Shown one piece after another: positions 36,905 to 44,984 of a stretch of 64,000 bases of DNA. The stretch lies in NCBI GenBank assembly GCA_913056455.1, contig CAJXMJ010000001.1:248001-312000 (forward strand). Direction: 5' to 3'. Each line of letters begins with the position of its first letter. Positions within the stretch are counted from its first letter, which is position 1. Below the pieces are notes generated by a model. It ran no database searches, was not told the DNA's origin, and worked only from the letters and a program-made list of their open reading frames with translations. The DNA is from an uncultured Fodinibius sp. (GTDB lineage: Bacteria > Bacteroidota > Rhodothermia > Balneolales > Balneolaceae). A program made the position numbers and the translations under genes.

Positions 36905-37421
36905 ATTAATTAACTGGTGACTATTCAGTTAATAGTTGAAAATAGAACGAGAGTGAGAACCTCCCTCAGAGCAAGGGTTTTACGGTTATTTTACTAACTA
37001 CATTTCTTAACATCATCGTTACTATATGCCACTTTGCCTTAAGCAAACCGTTTAAACCAGGTCTAAAACTTTCATATTTATCCCTTTTCATCTTTTGCAG
37101 AGCCAGATACCCATATCTATTCAGCAAATGAATGAAATAGAGGTATTTGGCTATCCTGCTTTAATTATATAACACTTCTACAATTTGGTTTATAAATGAG
37201 TACGCCACCTGCCCCTTAGCTTCATTTGTAGATTAAACAGTTACCCTTTATCACCAAATACCTCTCGTTGAGTGATAAATAATTTTATTCCTAAAATTTG
37301 CCCCCCCACCTCTTTTCTCATGAGCGTGAACCACATCAATAAAACCCCGCCTAGGTCTTGGGGTGTTTCAAAACACCCGCCACGAAGAATTCAATATTAA
37401 CATGAATTAAAACTTAAGATC
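36905..37421. other. Non-coding stretch between the inverted repeat and the DUF3871 module
   Basis: About 500 bases without a supported gene. Near the right end is a 7-bp hairpin with TCAA loop (GGGTGTT 37361-37367, AACACCC 37372-37378), just before the next gene, and a run of seven C at about 37302-37308. These may be an attenuator or an origin-like site. No promoter is clear. Confidence 0.4.
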
Positions 37422-37772
37422 ATGGTTACAATCACAGGATATAAACAAGCGACTAATGAAGATGGTGAACCTTTCAACATGCTTAAACTGCAAGGCGATG
37501 TTGAGATTGTTCGCTCTAAGGAGACAGGTAGGAATTATGCTACCGCACGCAAGACCCTAATTTCATCCACCTTTGACGATGCAATGTGTGAAAAGCTAAT
37601 AGGTAAAGAGATGCCTGGCGAAATCCAGCGAGAAGAATGTGAACCATACGAGTACGAAATCCCTGAAACAGGGGAGAAGATTGTACTGGAGCACACTTGG
37701 GTGTACAACCCTGAGCCAGTATCCACGGAAGAGCATGTCTTCGAAAACGGTCAGGAGAAAGTGGCATTCTAA
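37422..37772 (+). CDS. Hypothetical protein of the mobile-element module
   Basis: A 116-residue acidic protein (start VTITGYKQATNEDGEPFNML, several Glu-rich stretches such as EEHVFENGQEK). I do not recognise a family. The length, the clean ATG and the strong terminator 34 bases after its stop support a real gene. It precedes DUF3871 on the same strand, in a block of small accessory genes common on Bacteroidota elements. The compact beta-rich look would suit a single-strand DNA-binding-like or adaptor fold, but this is a guess. Confidence 0.6.
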   Translation: MVTITGYKQATNEDGEPFNMLKLQGDVEIVRSKETGRNYATARKTLISSTFDDAMCEKLIGKEMPGEIQREECEPYEYEIPETGEKIVLEHTWVYNPEPVSTEEHVFENGQEKVAF

Positions 37773-37806
37773 ACTCAATACTTTCTCTGCAAAAGCCAAA
37801 AAGATT

Positions 37807-37834
37807 AGGCGGGCGTTATGTCCGCCTTTTTTTA
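37807..37834 (+). terminator. Rho-independent terminator
   Basis: AGGCGGGC (37807-37814) pairs with GTCCGCCT (37820-37827), with one G-T pair, around a GTTAT loop and is followed by T7. It separates the 116-residue protein gene from DUF3871. Confidence 0.85.
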
Positions 37835-37860
37835 TTTCTAACCTATAAAGCATACTAATT

Positions 37861-38841
37861 ATGGAAACGAATGTATCACAAATGGATCAAGTCCAATCTT
37901 CAAATAGCAATGAGGCAAGTCAATTGGAGTCGCCATTCATTGAAGCGAATACCCAGCACGCAGATCTGCATGAACTTGCCGAAGAACACATCATCCCTGT
38001 CTTCGTCAAAGACAACGAGCCGTTAATATCTCACGCTGAGTTCATTGACCGTACAGTAGGTATAGCACACCATGTCTACGAAAATGAAACGATTCTGGAG
38101 CCAAATGTCAGGATCTCCCACCCCGTAAAGGGGCGAATTCCCTCTGCAAAAGGCAAGCCAGCCGATCAACTGGAAGAGCATGAGAAAACGTTGTATTACG
38201 AGAGAATGGCGTTTGTTATTCAGATTCCTTCAATAACTCAGGAGATCAAGGGTGACCAACTAAGCCTTACTGTAGGGGGCGTAAAGGCTTTTAATCTTGA
38301 TAACCTAAATGCACGTAAAGGTTCTGCGGAGCATTTCAAAATCTTTATCGGATTTGTTAACAAAGTATGTACAAATTTGTGCATTTGGACTGATGGTTTT
38401 TCAAAGACCGTAGAAGTCGACAATCCTAGAGATCTCGAAGGCAAGATTTATAATCTTGTTACGGAATTTAAAACAGAATCATGTCTGAATCATTTACAAA
38501 GGTTCCAGGATTATGAATTGACCGAACATCAGTTTGCACAACTGGTGGGAAGGGCAAGACTTTATCAATACTTGTCTGCTCAGCAAAAAAAGCAACTGCC
38601 TGAGTTACAGCTTAACGATACCCAAATAGCTACGGTAGCGAAAGAGTACTACAGGAACGACAACTTTGGCAGTAGTTCTGATGGTCGCATTAATCTCTGG
38701 GATTTCTACAACCTATTCACGGAAGCCAATAAGTCTTCCTATATCGACACTTTTGTAGATCGAAGTGTAAATGCCTTTCAGTTTATGTCTCAAATAGCCA
38801 TTGCCTTGGAAGAGGACACCGACTTCTGGTTTCTCAACTGA
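37861..38841 (+). CDS. DUF3871 family protein
   Basis: A 326-residue cytoplasmic protein. The body matches DUF3871, known from conjugative and other mobile elements of Bacteroidota: ISHPVKGRIPSAKGKPA (about 81-97), TLYYERMAFVIQIPS, LSLTVGGVKAFNLDNL, KIFIGFVNKVCTNLCIWTDG, and the late NLWDFYNLFTEANK-SSYID segment. It looks analogous to DUF932 plasmid proteins, but the biochemical function is unknown. A terminator lies between it and the gene before it, so it has its own promoter. Two small genes follow closely. Confidence 0.85.
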   Translation: METNVSQMDQVQSSNSNEASQLESPFIEANTQHADLHELAEEHIIPVFVKDNEPLISHAEFIDRTVGIAHHVYENETILEPNVRISHPVKGRIPSAKGKPADQLEEHEKTLYYERMAFVIQIPSITQEIKGDQLSLTVGGVKAFNLDNLNARKGSAEHFKIFIGFVNKVCTNLCIWTDGFSKTVEVDNPRDLEGKIYNLVTEFKTESCLNHLQRFQDYELTEHQFAQLVGRARLYQYLSAQQKKQLPELQLNDTQIATVAKEYYRNDNFGSSSDGRINLWDFYNLFTEANKSSYIDTFVDRSVNAFQFMSQIAIALEEDTDFWFLN

Positions 38842-38849
38842 GCGTGACT

Positions 38850-39098
38850 ATGGGAAGTAAGCTTATCGACGACATCAACAAATATACGAGTTCGGAAAGT
38901 CTGCTTGTTCATACCAAGAGCAAGGGACTTATACGCCTTTACTGCCCTTTTACTGTGGAAGTTATTCAGTCTGTGGACTGCTTTACAGTAGGAGAGCAGC
39001 TGGAAGTGGTAAGGGTAAAAATATCCAAAGATCTCAAGCTGGTATATATCATAAACGGTAAAGGTTATTACCATTACTACTTCTCTATAAAGGTCTGA
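38850..39098 (+). CDS. Small hypothetical protein downstream of DUF3871
   Basis: An 82-residue protein (ATG at 38850, a GTG at 38844 is also possible) starting 8 bases after the DUF3871 stop. It seems to be a small beta domain (LLVHTKSKGLIRLYCPFTVE, then LEVVRVKISKDLKLVYIING). No family is recognised. The close spacing suggests it belongs to the same transcript as DUF3871. Confidence 0.5.
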   Translation: MGSKLIDDINKYTSSESLLVHTKSKGLIRLYCPFTVEVIQSVDCFTVGEQLEVVRVKISKDLKLVYIINGKGYYHYYFSIKV

Positions 39099-39130
39099 GT
39101 GCAAAGAAGGTTAATCCTAAATATACAGCC

Positions 39131-39322
39131 ATGCTATTTGAATTATACGAAGCATTAATTGAAGCATTAGAGTTTAGGGAGATAGAACCTAGCTCTATTT
39201 GCAGAATAGACAGTAACGTTGGTTTCATCTGGTTCAAAGCTGAAGACCAAACCTATTCTATCGGTATTTCTAAAGTTGATTTTGACTTAGATGAATATGC
39301 CGAAAAAACAGCCAATCGATAA
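39131..39322 (+). CDS. Small hypothetical protein
   Basis: A 63-residue acidic protein (LYEALIEALEFREIEPSSI, then VGFIWFKAEDQTYSIGISKVDF). No family recognised. It lies between the DUF3871 group and the RadC-like gene on the same strand. Its amino-acid pattern is protein-like rather than random, but its size leaves doubt. Confidence 0.4.
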   Translation: MLFELYEALIEALEFREIEPSSICRIDSNVGFIWFKAEDQTYSIGISKVDFDLDEYAEKTANR

Positions 39323-39379
39323 TAATGAAATTTTAACCTACGGGGGAGCTAGGTGCTTCCCCTCTAAATCAATATTGTC

Positions 39380-39883
39380 ATGAATGAACAAATCTATAGT
39401 CATGAATTAGGCCAATCTGACAGAAAGCTTCTGAAATCTCCGTCCTTAGCGGAGATCTCCCTTAAGTATGAGTCAAGTATCGCTCTTGATGAATGCCCAA
39501 CAGTAATGTCACCTGAAGATGCTGAAAAGCTACTTCGTGACATATGGGATGAAGGGACAATCCAGCTAAAGGAGGAGTTTGCGATCTTACTACTAAATAA
39601 TGCCAAGAAATGTTTGGGGTGGAGCAAAATTAGTTCTGGAGGTGCAACTGCAACAATTGTAGATCCTGCTTCGATATTTCAAGTAGCTCTGCTAGCAAAT
39701 GCTACTTCCATCATATTAGCTCATAATCATCCTAGTGGGAATACAGATGTATCAAAAGCTGATAAGACCTTGACTAAACGGATAAAGAAGTCTGGAAAAA
39801 TGCTTGGTATTTCTGTAGAAGATCATTTGATAATTACAACAGATACTTATATCTCTTTTAGAGAACAAGAAATCATTTGGTAG
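39380..39883 (+). CDS. RadC-like JAB/MPN-domain protein
   Basis: A 167-residue protein with a JAB/MPN (JAMM) metal site: Glu65 or Glu66 (KEEFAILLLNN), His115 and His117 in AHNHPSGN, and Ser125 with Asp128. It lacks the N-terminal helix-hairpin-helix of chromosomal RadC, as do many RadC-like proteins on plasmids and islands, where they are standard passengers. The family may act in DNA processing or as an isopeptidase-like enzyme. Its true role in mobile elements is not settled. Confidence 0.85.
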   Translation: MNEQIYSHELGQSDRKLLKSPSLAEISLKYESSIALDECPTVMSPEDAEKLLRDIWDEGTIQLKEEFAILLLNNAKKCLGWSKISSGGATATIVDPASIFQVALLANATSIILAHNHPSGNTDVSKADKTLTKRIKKSGKMLGISVEDHLIITTDTYISFREQEIIW

Positions 39884-39977
39884 GAAGGAATCCCCTTCCT
39901 ACTTTCAGAATGAATATTCTTATTGAACAAAATTCATATAAAAAAATACGTTGGTTCGATTAAGTTGTAAATAAATT

Positions 39978-42635
39978 ATGGAATTTACCCCATTTGATAT
40001 ACTTGACCCCAAAGTTCGTTGGAAACCTTCCGAGCAGATATCTTTAGAAGAAGAGCAACAGCTTTTACCCCCATTAGTCCTTAAAATCCGAAAAGAAGTT
40101 CAGGAATGGAGAGAAAGTGGGTATGAAGGGGCTTCCCAAACAACTAAAGATCTATTCTCTTTTTGGTTTGATGTAGAGCATGAAGTAGATGGTAATAAAT
40201 TTCAGTTTTTCTTCAGCCAGAGAGAAGCTATAGAGTCCATTATTTATTTGTACGAAATTAGGGAAGCCCACGATAAGTATGATCTCATGCGCTTTGATAA
40301 TTCAGGCATGGTTTCTACAGGGATGTTTGATGAGACTTGGACACGCTATGTTATAAAAGCGGCTACGGGATCTGGTAAGACCAAAGTAATGGGTTTGGCT
40401 ATTGTCTGGTCATACTTCAAAAACTTGTATGAAGAGGACTCACAGCTTGCAAGAAACTTCTTGGTCATAGCACCTAATATTATTGTTTTGAACAGGTTGA
40501 AGACCGATTTTGAAGGTCTAAAGATGTTTCGAAACGAGCCTTTTATTCCTGAAAATGGCTTTCGAGATAGGCGTTGGCAAGATGACTTTCAACCTACGTT
40601 GCACATCCAAGATGAGATCAAACCCTTGAGCAATAAGGGGAACATCTTTCTGAGTAATATTCATAGGGTTTACATGACAGAAGATTCAGAACCAACGCTT
40701 GAGGAAGAGTTTTTGGGTAGCAAGCCCAAGACTGATGCGGATACTGATAAGGGAGTAGATCTAGATGAGATTTTACGGAGTAAAGAGTTGGATAACTTAA
40801 TGGTGCTTAATGATGAAGCCCATCATATCCATGATAGCAAGCTCGAATGGTTCCAGAGTATTCAGGACATTAATAATAAGATGAAGCTCCAACATGACCA
40901 TGGGTTATCTTTACAAGTAGATTTTACGGCTACACCAAAGGATCAGAATGGTGCCATCTTTGTACAAACGATTAGCGACTATCCATTGGTGGAAGCTATT
41001 AAACAGAATGTTGTAAAAACACCTGTGCTTCCTGATGAAGCAAGTCGTTCGAAGTTAGAGGTGAAGGACTCAAGTGATGTTGTTGAACAGTATAAAGACT
41101 ATATTGATCTTGGCTATCAGGAATGGAAACAGCAGTATCAAGATCTTAAAAGCCAGCGAAAGCCAATACTGTTTGTAATGGCAAATAAGACGAAAGAAGC
41201 TGATAAAATAGCGGAATATCTTGAGTCTCATTACCAAGAAATGAAGGACAAAGTCTTGGTGATTCATACCGACAGAAGCGGACGAATTAAAGAAGATGTC
41301 AAAAGTCGTCAGGATGAGGTTGAAATGCTCCGAAAAGCCGCCAATGAGGTTGATGATCCGCACTCTCCTTACAGGGCTATCGTGTCGGTTTTGATGCTAC
41401 GAGAGGGGTGGGATGTGCAAAATGTAAGTACTATAGTAGGGCTCCGTCCTTTTTCTGCAGATTCGAAAATTCTGCCAGAACAGGCGTTAGGTAGAGGGCT
41501 TCGAAAGATGTTTGATTTGGAGACGGAAGAAGAGCTTGTGGTTGTTGGGACAGATCCATTTATCGAGTTTGTGGAGTCAATTAAGACAGAGGGCGTAGAG
41601 TTTAACTATCGTCCAATGGATTTAAAATCTCCTTCGGATCAAAAGAATCCTATTATTGTTGAAGTGGATGAAGATAACCCTGAAAAGGATTTAGACGAGC
41701 TGGATATCCAACTCCCAATCATGACTCCACGCATATATCGGGAATACAAGAATTTGGAACTGATAGACTTGGATCAGTTGTCGTTTGATTCACTTTCCTA
41801 TAAAGAATTTAGCGAAGAGGAAAAACGAGAGATTGTTTTTCGGGATCTCGATGGTAATGTATCCCACGCTACTGAGTTTACTGGCACGTTGCCGAATTAC
41901 CGAAATATGGTATCATTCTTTACTCAAAGTATTCTTAAGGATAATCGGTTGGTCAGTGGATTTAATGTGTTGTATCCAAAGGTGGAAAGCTTTATAAGAG
42001 AACACCTCTTTGGTCGAGAAGTGGATCTTGAAGATGCCAACACATTAAGAAACATGTCGAGACCTGAAGTGCCCCAAACTATTAAAAGTACATTTAAGAA
42101 AGCCATTGATGAATTAACTGTTGAAGATAAGGGATCAGCAGAGATTCAACGCCATATTAAGCTCAGGGATGTGAAACCCAAAGTCTTTAGTAATCGCAAG
42201 TTTGTGAAGCCTACAAAAAGTGTCTTTAATAAAGTCGTTTCTGAACATGACAATGAATTTGAGCTGTCTTTCTCCTCTTTTTTAGATAAGCTTGATGGTG
42301 TCAAGAGTTTTGCAAAGAATACCAATGCAGTAAATTTTACGGTTGAGTATCAGAAAGAGGATAAAAATATTAGTGATTACCGACCTGATTTCTTTATAAA
42401 GGCTGAGGATGAAGAAGTGGTATACATCGTTGAAACCAAGGGAAGAGAAGATTTAGATGCCTTTAATAAATTTAATCGCCTAGAGCGATGGTGTAAAGAC
42501 GTAAATGAAGCAGGTGCAAAATACACGTATAAGCCCATTTATATTCAGCAGAACGAGTGGGAAGAGTACAAGAAAAAGATTAAACACTTGGACGATATTG
42601 TAAAACTGTTTCCCCAATCATTGAAAAGTAGATAG
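39978..42635 (+). CDS. Type III restriction enzyme Res subunit: DEAD/DEAH helicase with PD-(D/E)xK nuclease
   Basis: An 885-residue ATP-dependent restriction subunit that would translocate along or signal through DNA and cut it with Mod. A Q-motif-like FFFSQREAIESI precedes Walker A ATGSGKT (129-135). Walker B is DEAH (279-282), and later helicase motifs include ILFVMANKTKEADKI, LREGWDVQNV and EQALGRGLRK. The C-terminal nuclease is seen as RPDFF with Asp804 and VETKG with Glu819 and Lys821. The Mod methyltransferase follows after 8 bases on the same strand. Res before Mod is the reverse of the usual mod-res order. Target site unknown. Confidence 0.88.
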   Translation: MEFTPFDILDPKVRWKPSEQISLEEEQQLLPPLVLKIRKEVQEWRESGYEGASQTTKDLFSFWFDVEHEVDGNKFQFFFSQREAIESIIYLYEIREAHDKYDLMRFDNSGMVSTGMFDETWTRYVIKAATGSGKTKVMGLAIVWSYFKNLYEEDSQLARNFLVIAPNIIVLNRLKTDFEGLKMFRNEPFIPENGFRDRRWQDDFQPTLHIQDEIKPLSNKGNIFLSNIHRVYMTEDSEPTLEEEFLGSKPKTDADTDKGVDLDEILRSKELDNLMVLNDEAHHIHDSKLEWFQSIQDINNKMKLQHDHGLSLQVDFTATPKDQNGAIFVQTISDYPLVEAIKQNVVKTPVLPDEASRSKLEVKDSSDVVEQYKDYIDLGYQEWKQQYQDLKSQRKPILFVMANKTKEADKIAEYLESHYQEMKDKVLVIHTDRSGRIKEDVKSRQDEVEMLRKAANEVDDPHSPYRAIVSVLMLREGWDVQNVSTIVGLRPFSADSKILPEQALGRGLRKMFDLETEEELVVVGTDPFIEFVESIKTEGVEFNYRPMDLKSPSDQKNPIIVEVDEDNPEKDLDELDIQLPIMTPRIYREYKNLELIDLDQLSFDSLSYKEFSEEEKREIVFRDLDGNVSHATEFTGTLPNYRNMVSFFTQSILKDNRLVSGFNVLYPKVESFIREHLFGREVDLEDANTLRNMSRPEVPQTIKSTFKKAIDELTVEDKGSAEIQRHIKLRDVKPKVFSNRKFVKPTKSVFNKVVSEHDNEFELSFSSFLDKLDGVKSFAKNTNAVNFTVEYQKEDKNISDYRPDFFIKAEDEEVVYIVETKGREDLDAFNKFNRLERWCKDVNEAGAKYTYKPIYIQQNEWEEYKKKIKHLDDIVKLFPQSLKSR

Positions 42636-42643
42636 AGTAACTT

Positions 42644-44923
42644 ATGAGTATTGAAGACCTTTCCGATAAGGAGAAGAACGAAATCATTGACCTTATCAAA
42701 AATGATGAAAATTTACCCAAGGAATATATCTATAAACTGTTCTCAGATGATGAGGATGTATTTCTTTTCTGGAATGGTCGTAATGAGGAGCAATCTAATA
42801 TAGTTCTTCCCTTCCATTCCATTGAACAAATTGATGAAGCTAGGAAAGAAAAAATAGTTGGTTCTGGAGAGTTATTTGATACAAGAGGACGTCAACTAAA
42901 AGGTTGGAAAAATAAATTAATCTGGGGGGACAATAAGATAATTTTATCCTCCCTCATTAATGGCCCTCTAAGAAAAGAAATCGAATCACAAGGTGGGTTG
43001 AAAATGGTTTATATAGATCCTCCTTTTGCCGTAGGGTCTGACTTTTCATTTGATATCTCGTTAAATGGAGAAAGTGTTACAAAAAAACAAACAATACTTG
43101 AAGAGATAGCATATAGAGATACATGGGGTAAGGGGCTTTCTTCATATTTAAATATGATTTATGACCGTATAAAGCTTATTGCTGAGTTATTAAGAGAAGA
43201 TGGATGGATGTTTGTTCATTGTGATTATAGGGTAAATAGCTATATAAGATTAATATTGAATGATATATTTGGGTCGGAAAATTTCAGAAATGAAATTTAT
43301 TTAAAGAGGAAAACCAAGAATGTGATGTCTCAATTTGATACTGTCGGGAAATTAAATATAGCATTTGATTCTCTTTTCTTATATAGCAAAAAGGCAGATG
43401 AAAAATTTAATCCTCCTAAAAAGGAAGCTGAAAATATTGATACAAATCAATGGAATAATTTCTGGAATAATGCTGATAGACCAACTTTAAGATATGAGCT
43501 CTTAGGTATAAAACCATCAGATGGGCAATGGCGATGGACTGAAGAAAAGGCAAAAAAAGCAGTCAAAAACTATCAGGAATACGAAAAGGAATATTCCGAT
43601 CAAATGTCATTATATGAATACTGGAAAAAGACTGGTGAGGAGAAAAGGTTTATTAGGAGACCAGAGGGGGCATCGAGATGCTATTATTGGGTTGAGCCTA
43701 AAGAAGAAATAAATCTTGATACTAATTGGAGTGATATATATGCATATGATAATTCTGGGCCTTATCCGACCCAAAAATCTGTTCCCTTAATGGAACGTAT
43801 AATAAAATATTATAGTGAAAAGGATGAGTTAGTGGCCGACTTCTTTTGTGGTAGTGGTTCATTTTCAGTTGCAGCAGAAAAACTTTCCAGAAAATGGATA
43901 GCCTCTGATTTAAGCAGATATGCTATTCATATGACAAGAAAACGTATGATTAGAACTCAGAGAGAACTTAAAGATAATGGAGATAGTTATAGGGCTTTTG
44001 AGTTACTCAATTTAGGAAAGTATGAACGACAACATTTCTTTGGTGTACCAACGAATGTTTCTGAGGAGAAGCAACAAAAAATATTAGAAGCCAAGCAGGA
44101 AAAGTACATTAAACTAATTTTAGAGGGGTATTCAGCTGAAAAAGTTGAAGGGTATAAATATTTACATGGTAAACGTGCCACACGATTTGTTCATGTTGGC
44201 CCACTAAATATGCCTGTAACACGTGATCTTGTCGAATCAGTATATCAAGAGTGTAAAGATGATCTGATTACTCAAGTAGATATTCTTGGCTTCGAATTTG
44301 AAATGGGGCTTGCTCCTTTTGTAGAAGAACAAATGAAAGATAAAGGGGTTGATATCCGTCTGAAAAATATCCCTCGTGAGGTCTTTGATCCTAGAGCAGT
44401 TGAGAAAGGACAAGTTAAATTCTTCGATGTTGCTTATCTGGATGCAGATACCAAAGTTAATAATAAGGAAGTCCAAGTTACCCTATCTAACTTTGTAACC
44501 AGTTATACACAAGATGATATTGAAGAGGTAGAAAGCAATCTTCGTAAAGGTAGTTCTAAGGTTGTCATTGAGAATGGTGAAATTATCAAAGTCACCAAGG
44601 AAGACGATGACATCTATAACAGGGAACAATTAACCGATTCGTGGACGGATTGGATTGACTATTGGGCTGTAGATTTTAACTATGAAAGCAATAAAGAAAT
44701 CATCAAAGTAGAGGAAGATGGAGAATTAAAAGAGAAGTGGACAGGGAACTACATTTTTGAAAACGAATGGCAAAGCTTTCGTACCAAACAAGATAATGAA
44801 CTAGAGTTAACATCAGCCCCTCACGAATATAAAGAGCCAGGTCGTTATAAGATCATGGTAAAGGTCGTGGATATATTGGGAGTAGACACCTCACAAGTTT
44901 TTGAGGTCAAAATAGATGGATGA
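42644..44923 (+). CDS. Type III-like DNA adenine methyltransferase Mod with a PKD-like C-terminus
   Basis: A 759-residue methyltransferase that marks self DNA, probably at N6 of adenine. The catalytic motif IV is DPPF (Asp125 to Phe128), and the AdoMet motif I (DFFCGSGS, 399-406) comes later, so the order is that of the beta class, as in type III Mod proteins. The region between contains the target-recognition segment. The last 60 residues (HEYKEPGRYKIMVKVVDILG and following) look like a PKD/Ig-type beta sandwich, an odd addition to a DNA methylase. It is cotranscribed with Res. Its end faces the end of the PHP-ATPase gene, 61 bases away. Confidence 0.88.
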   Translation: MSIEDLSDKEKNEIIDLIKNDENLPKEYIYKLFSDDEDVFLFWNGRNEEQSNIVLPFHSIEQIDEARKEKIVGSGELFDTRGRQLKGWKNKLIWGDNKIILSSLINGPLRKEIESQGGLKMVYIDPPFAVGSDFSFDISLNGESVTKKQTILEEIAYRDTWGKGLSSYLNMIYDRIKLIAELLREDGWMFVHCDYRVNSYIRLILNDIFGSENFRNEIYLKRKTKNVMSQFDTVGKLNIAFDSLFLYSKKADEKFNPPKKEAENIDTNQWNNFWNNADRPTLRYELLGIKPSDGQWRWTEEKAKKAVKNYQEYEKEYSDQMSLYEYWKKTGEEKRFIRRPEGASRCYYWVEPKEEINLDTNWSDIYAYDNSGPYPTQKSVPLMERIIKYYSEKDELVADFFCGSGSFSVAAEKLSRKWIASDLSRYAIHMTRKRMIRTQRELKDNGDSYRAFELLNLGKYERQHFFGVPTNVSEEKQQKILEAKQEKYIKLILEGYSAEKVEGYKYLHGKRATRFVHVGPLNMPVTRDLVESVYQECKDDLITQVDILGFEFEMGLAPFVEEQMKDKGVDIRLKNIPREVFDPRAVEKGQVKFFDVAYLDADTKVNNKEVQVTLSNFVTSYTQDDIEEVESNLRKGSSKVVIENGEIIKVTKEDDDIYNREQLTDSWTDWIDYWAVDFNYESNKEIIKVEEDGELKEKWTGNYIFENEWQSFRTKQDNELELTSAPHEYKEPGRYKIMVKVVDILGVDTSQVFEVKIDG

Positions 44924-44984
44924 ATTTGATAGCAAGTGAAAGCCAAGTAGTTGGTAAAGAAGGAATAAATTGTGGGATTGCTTT

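Noticed and set aside
36787-37421. Possible conjugation origin or relaxase target
   Set aside because: There is no relaxase or coupling gene in the island, so an oriT claim cannot be supported. Only the inverted repeat and hairpin are reported.
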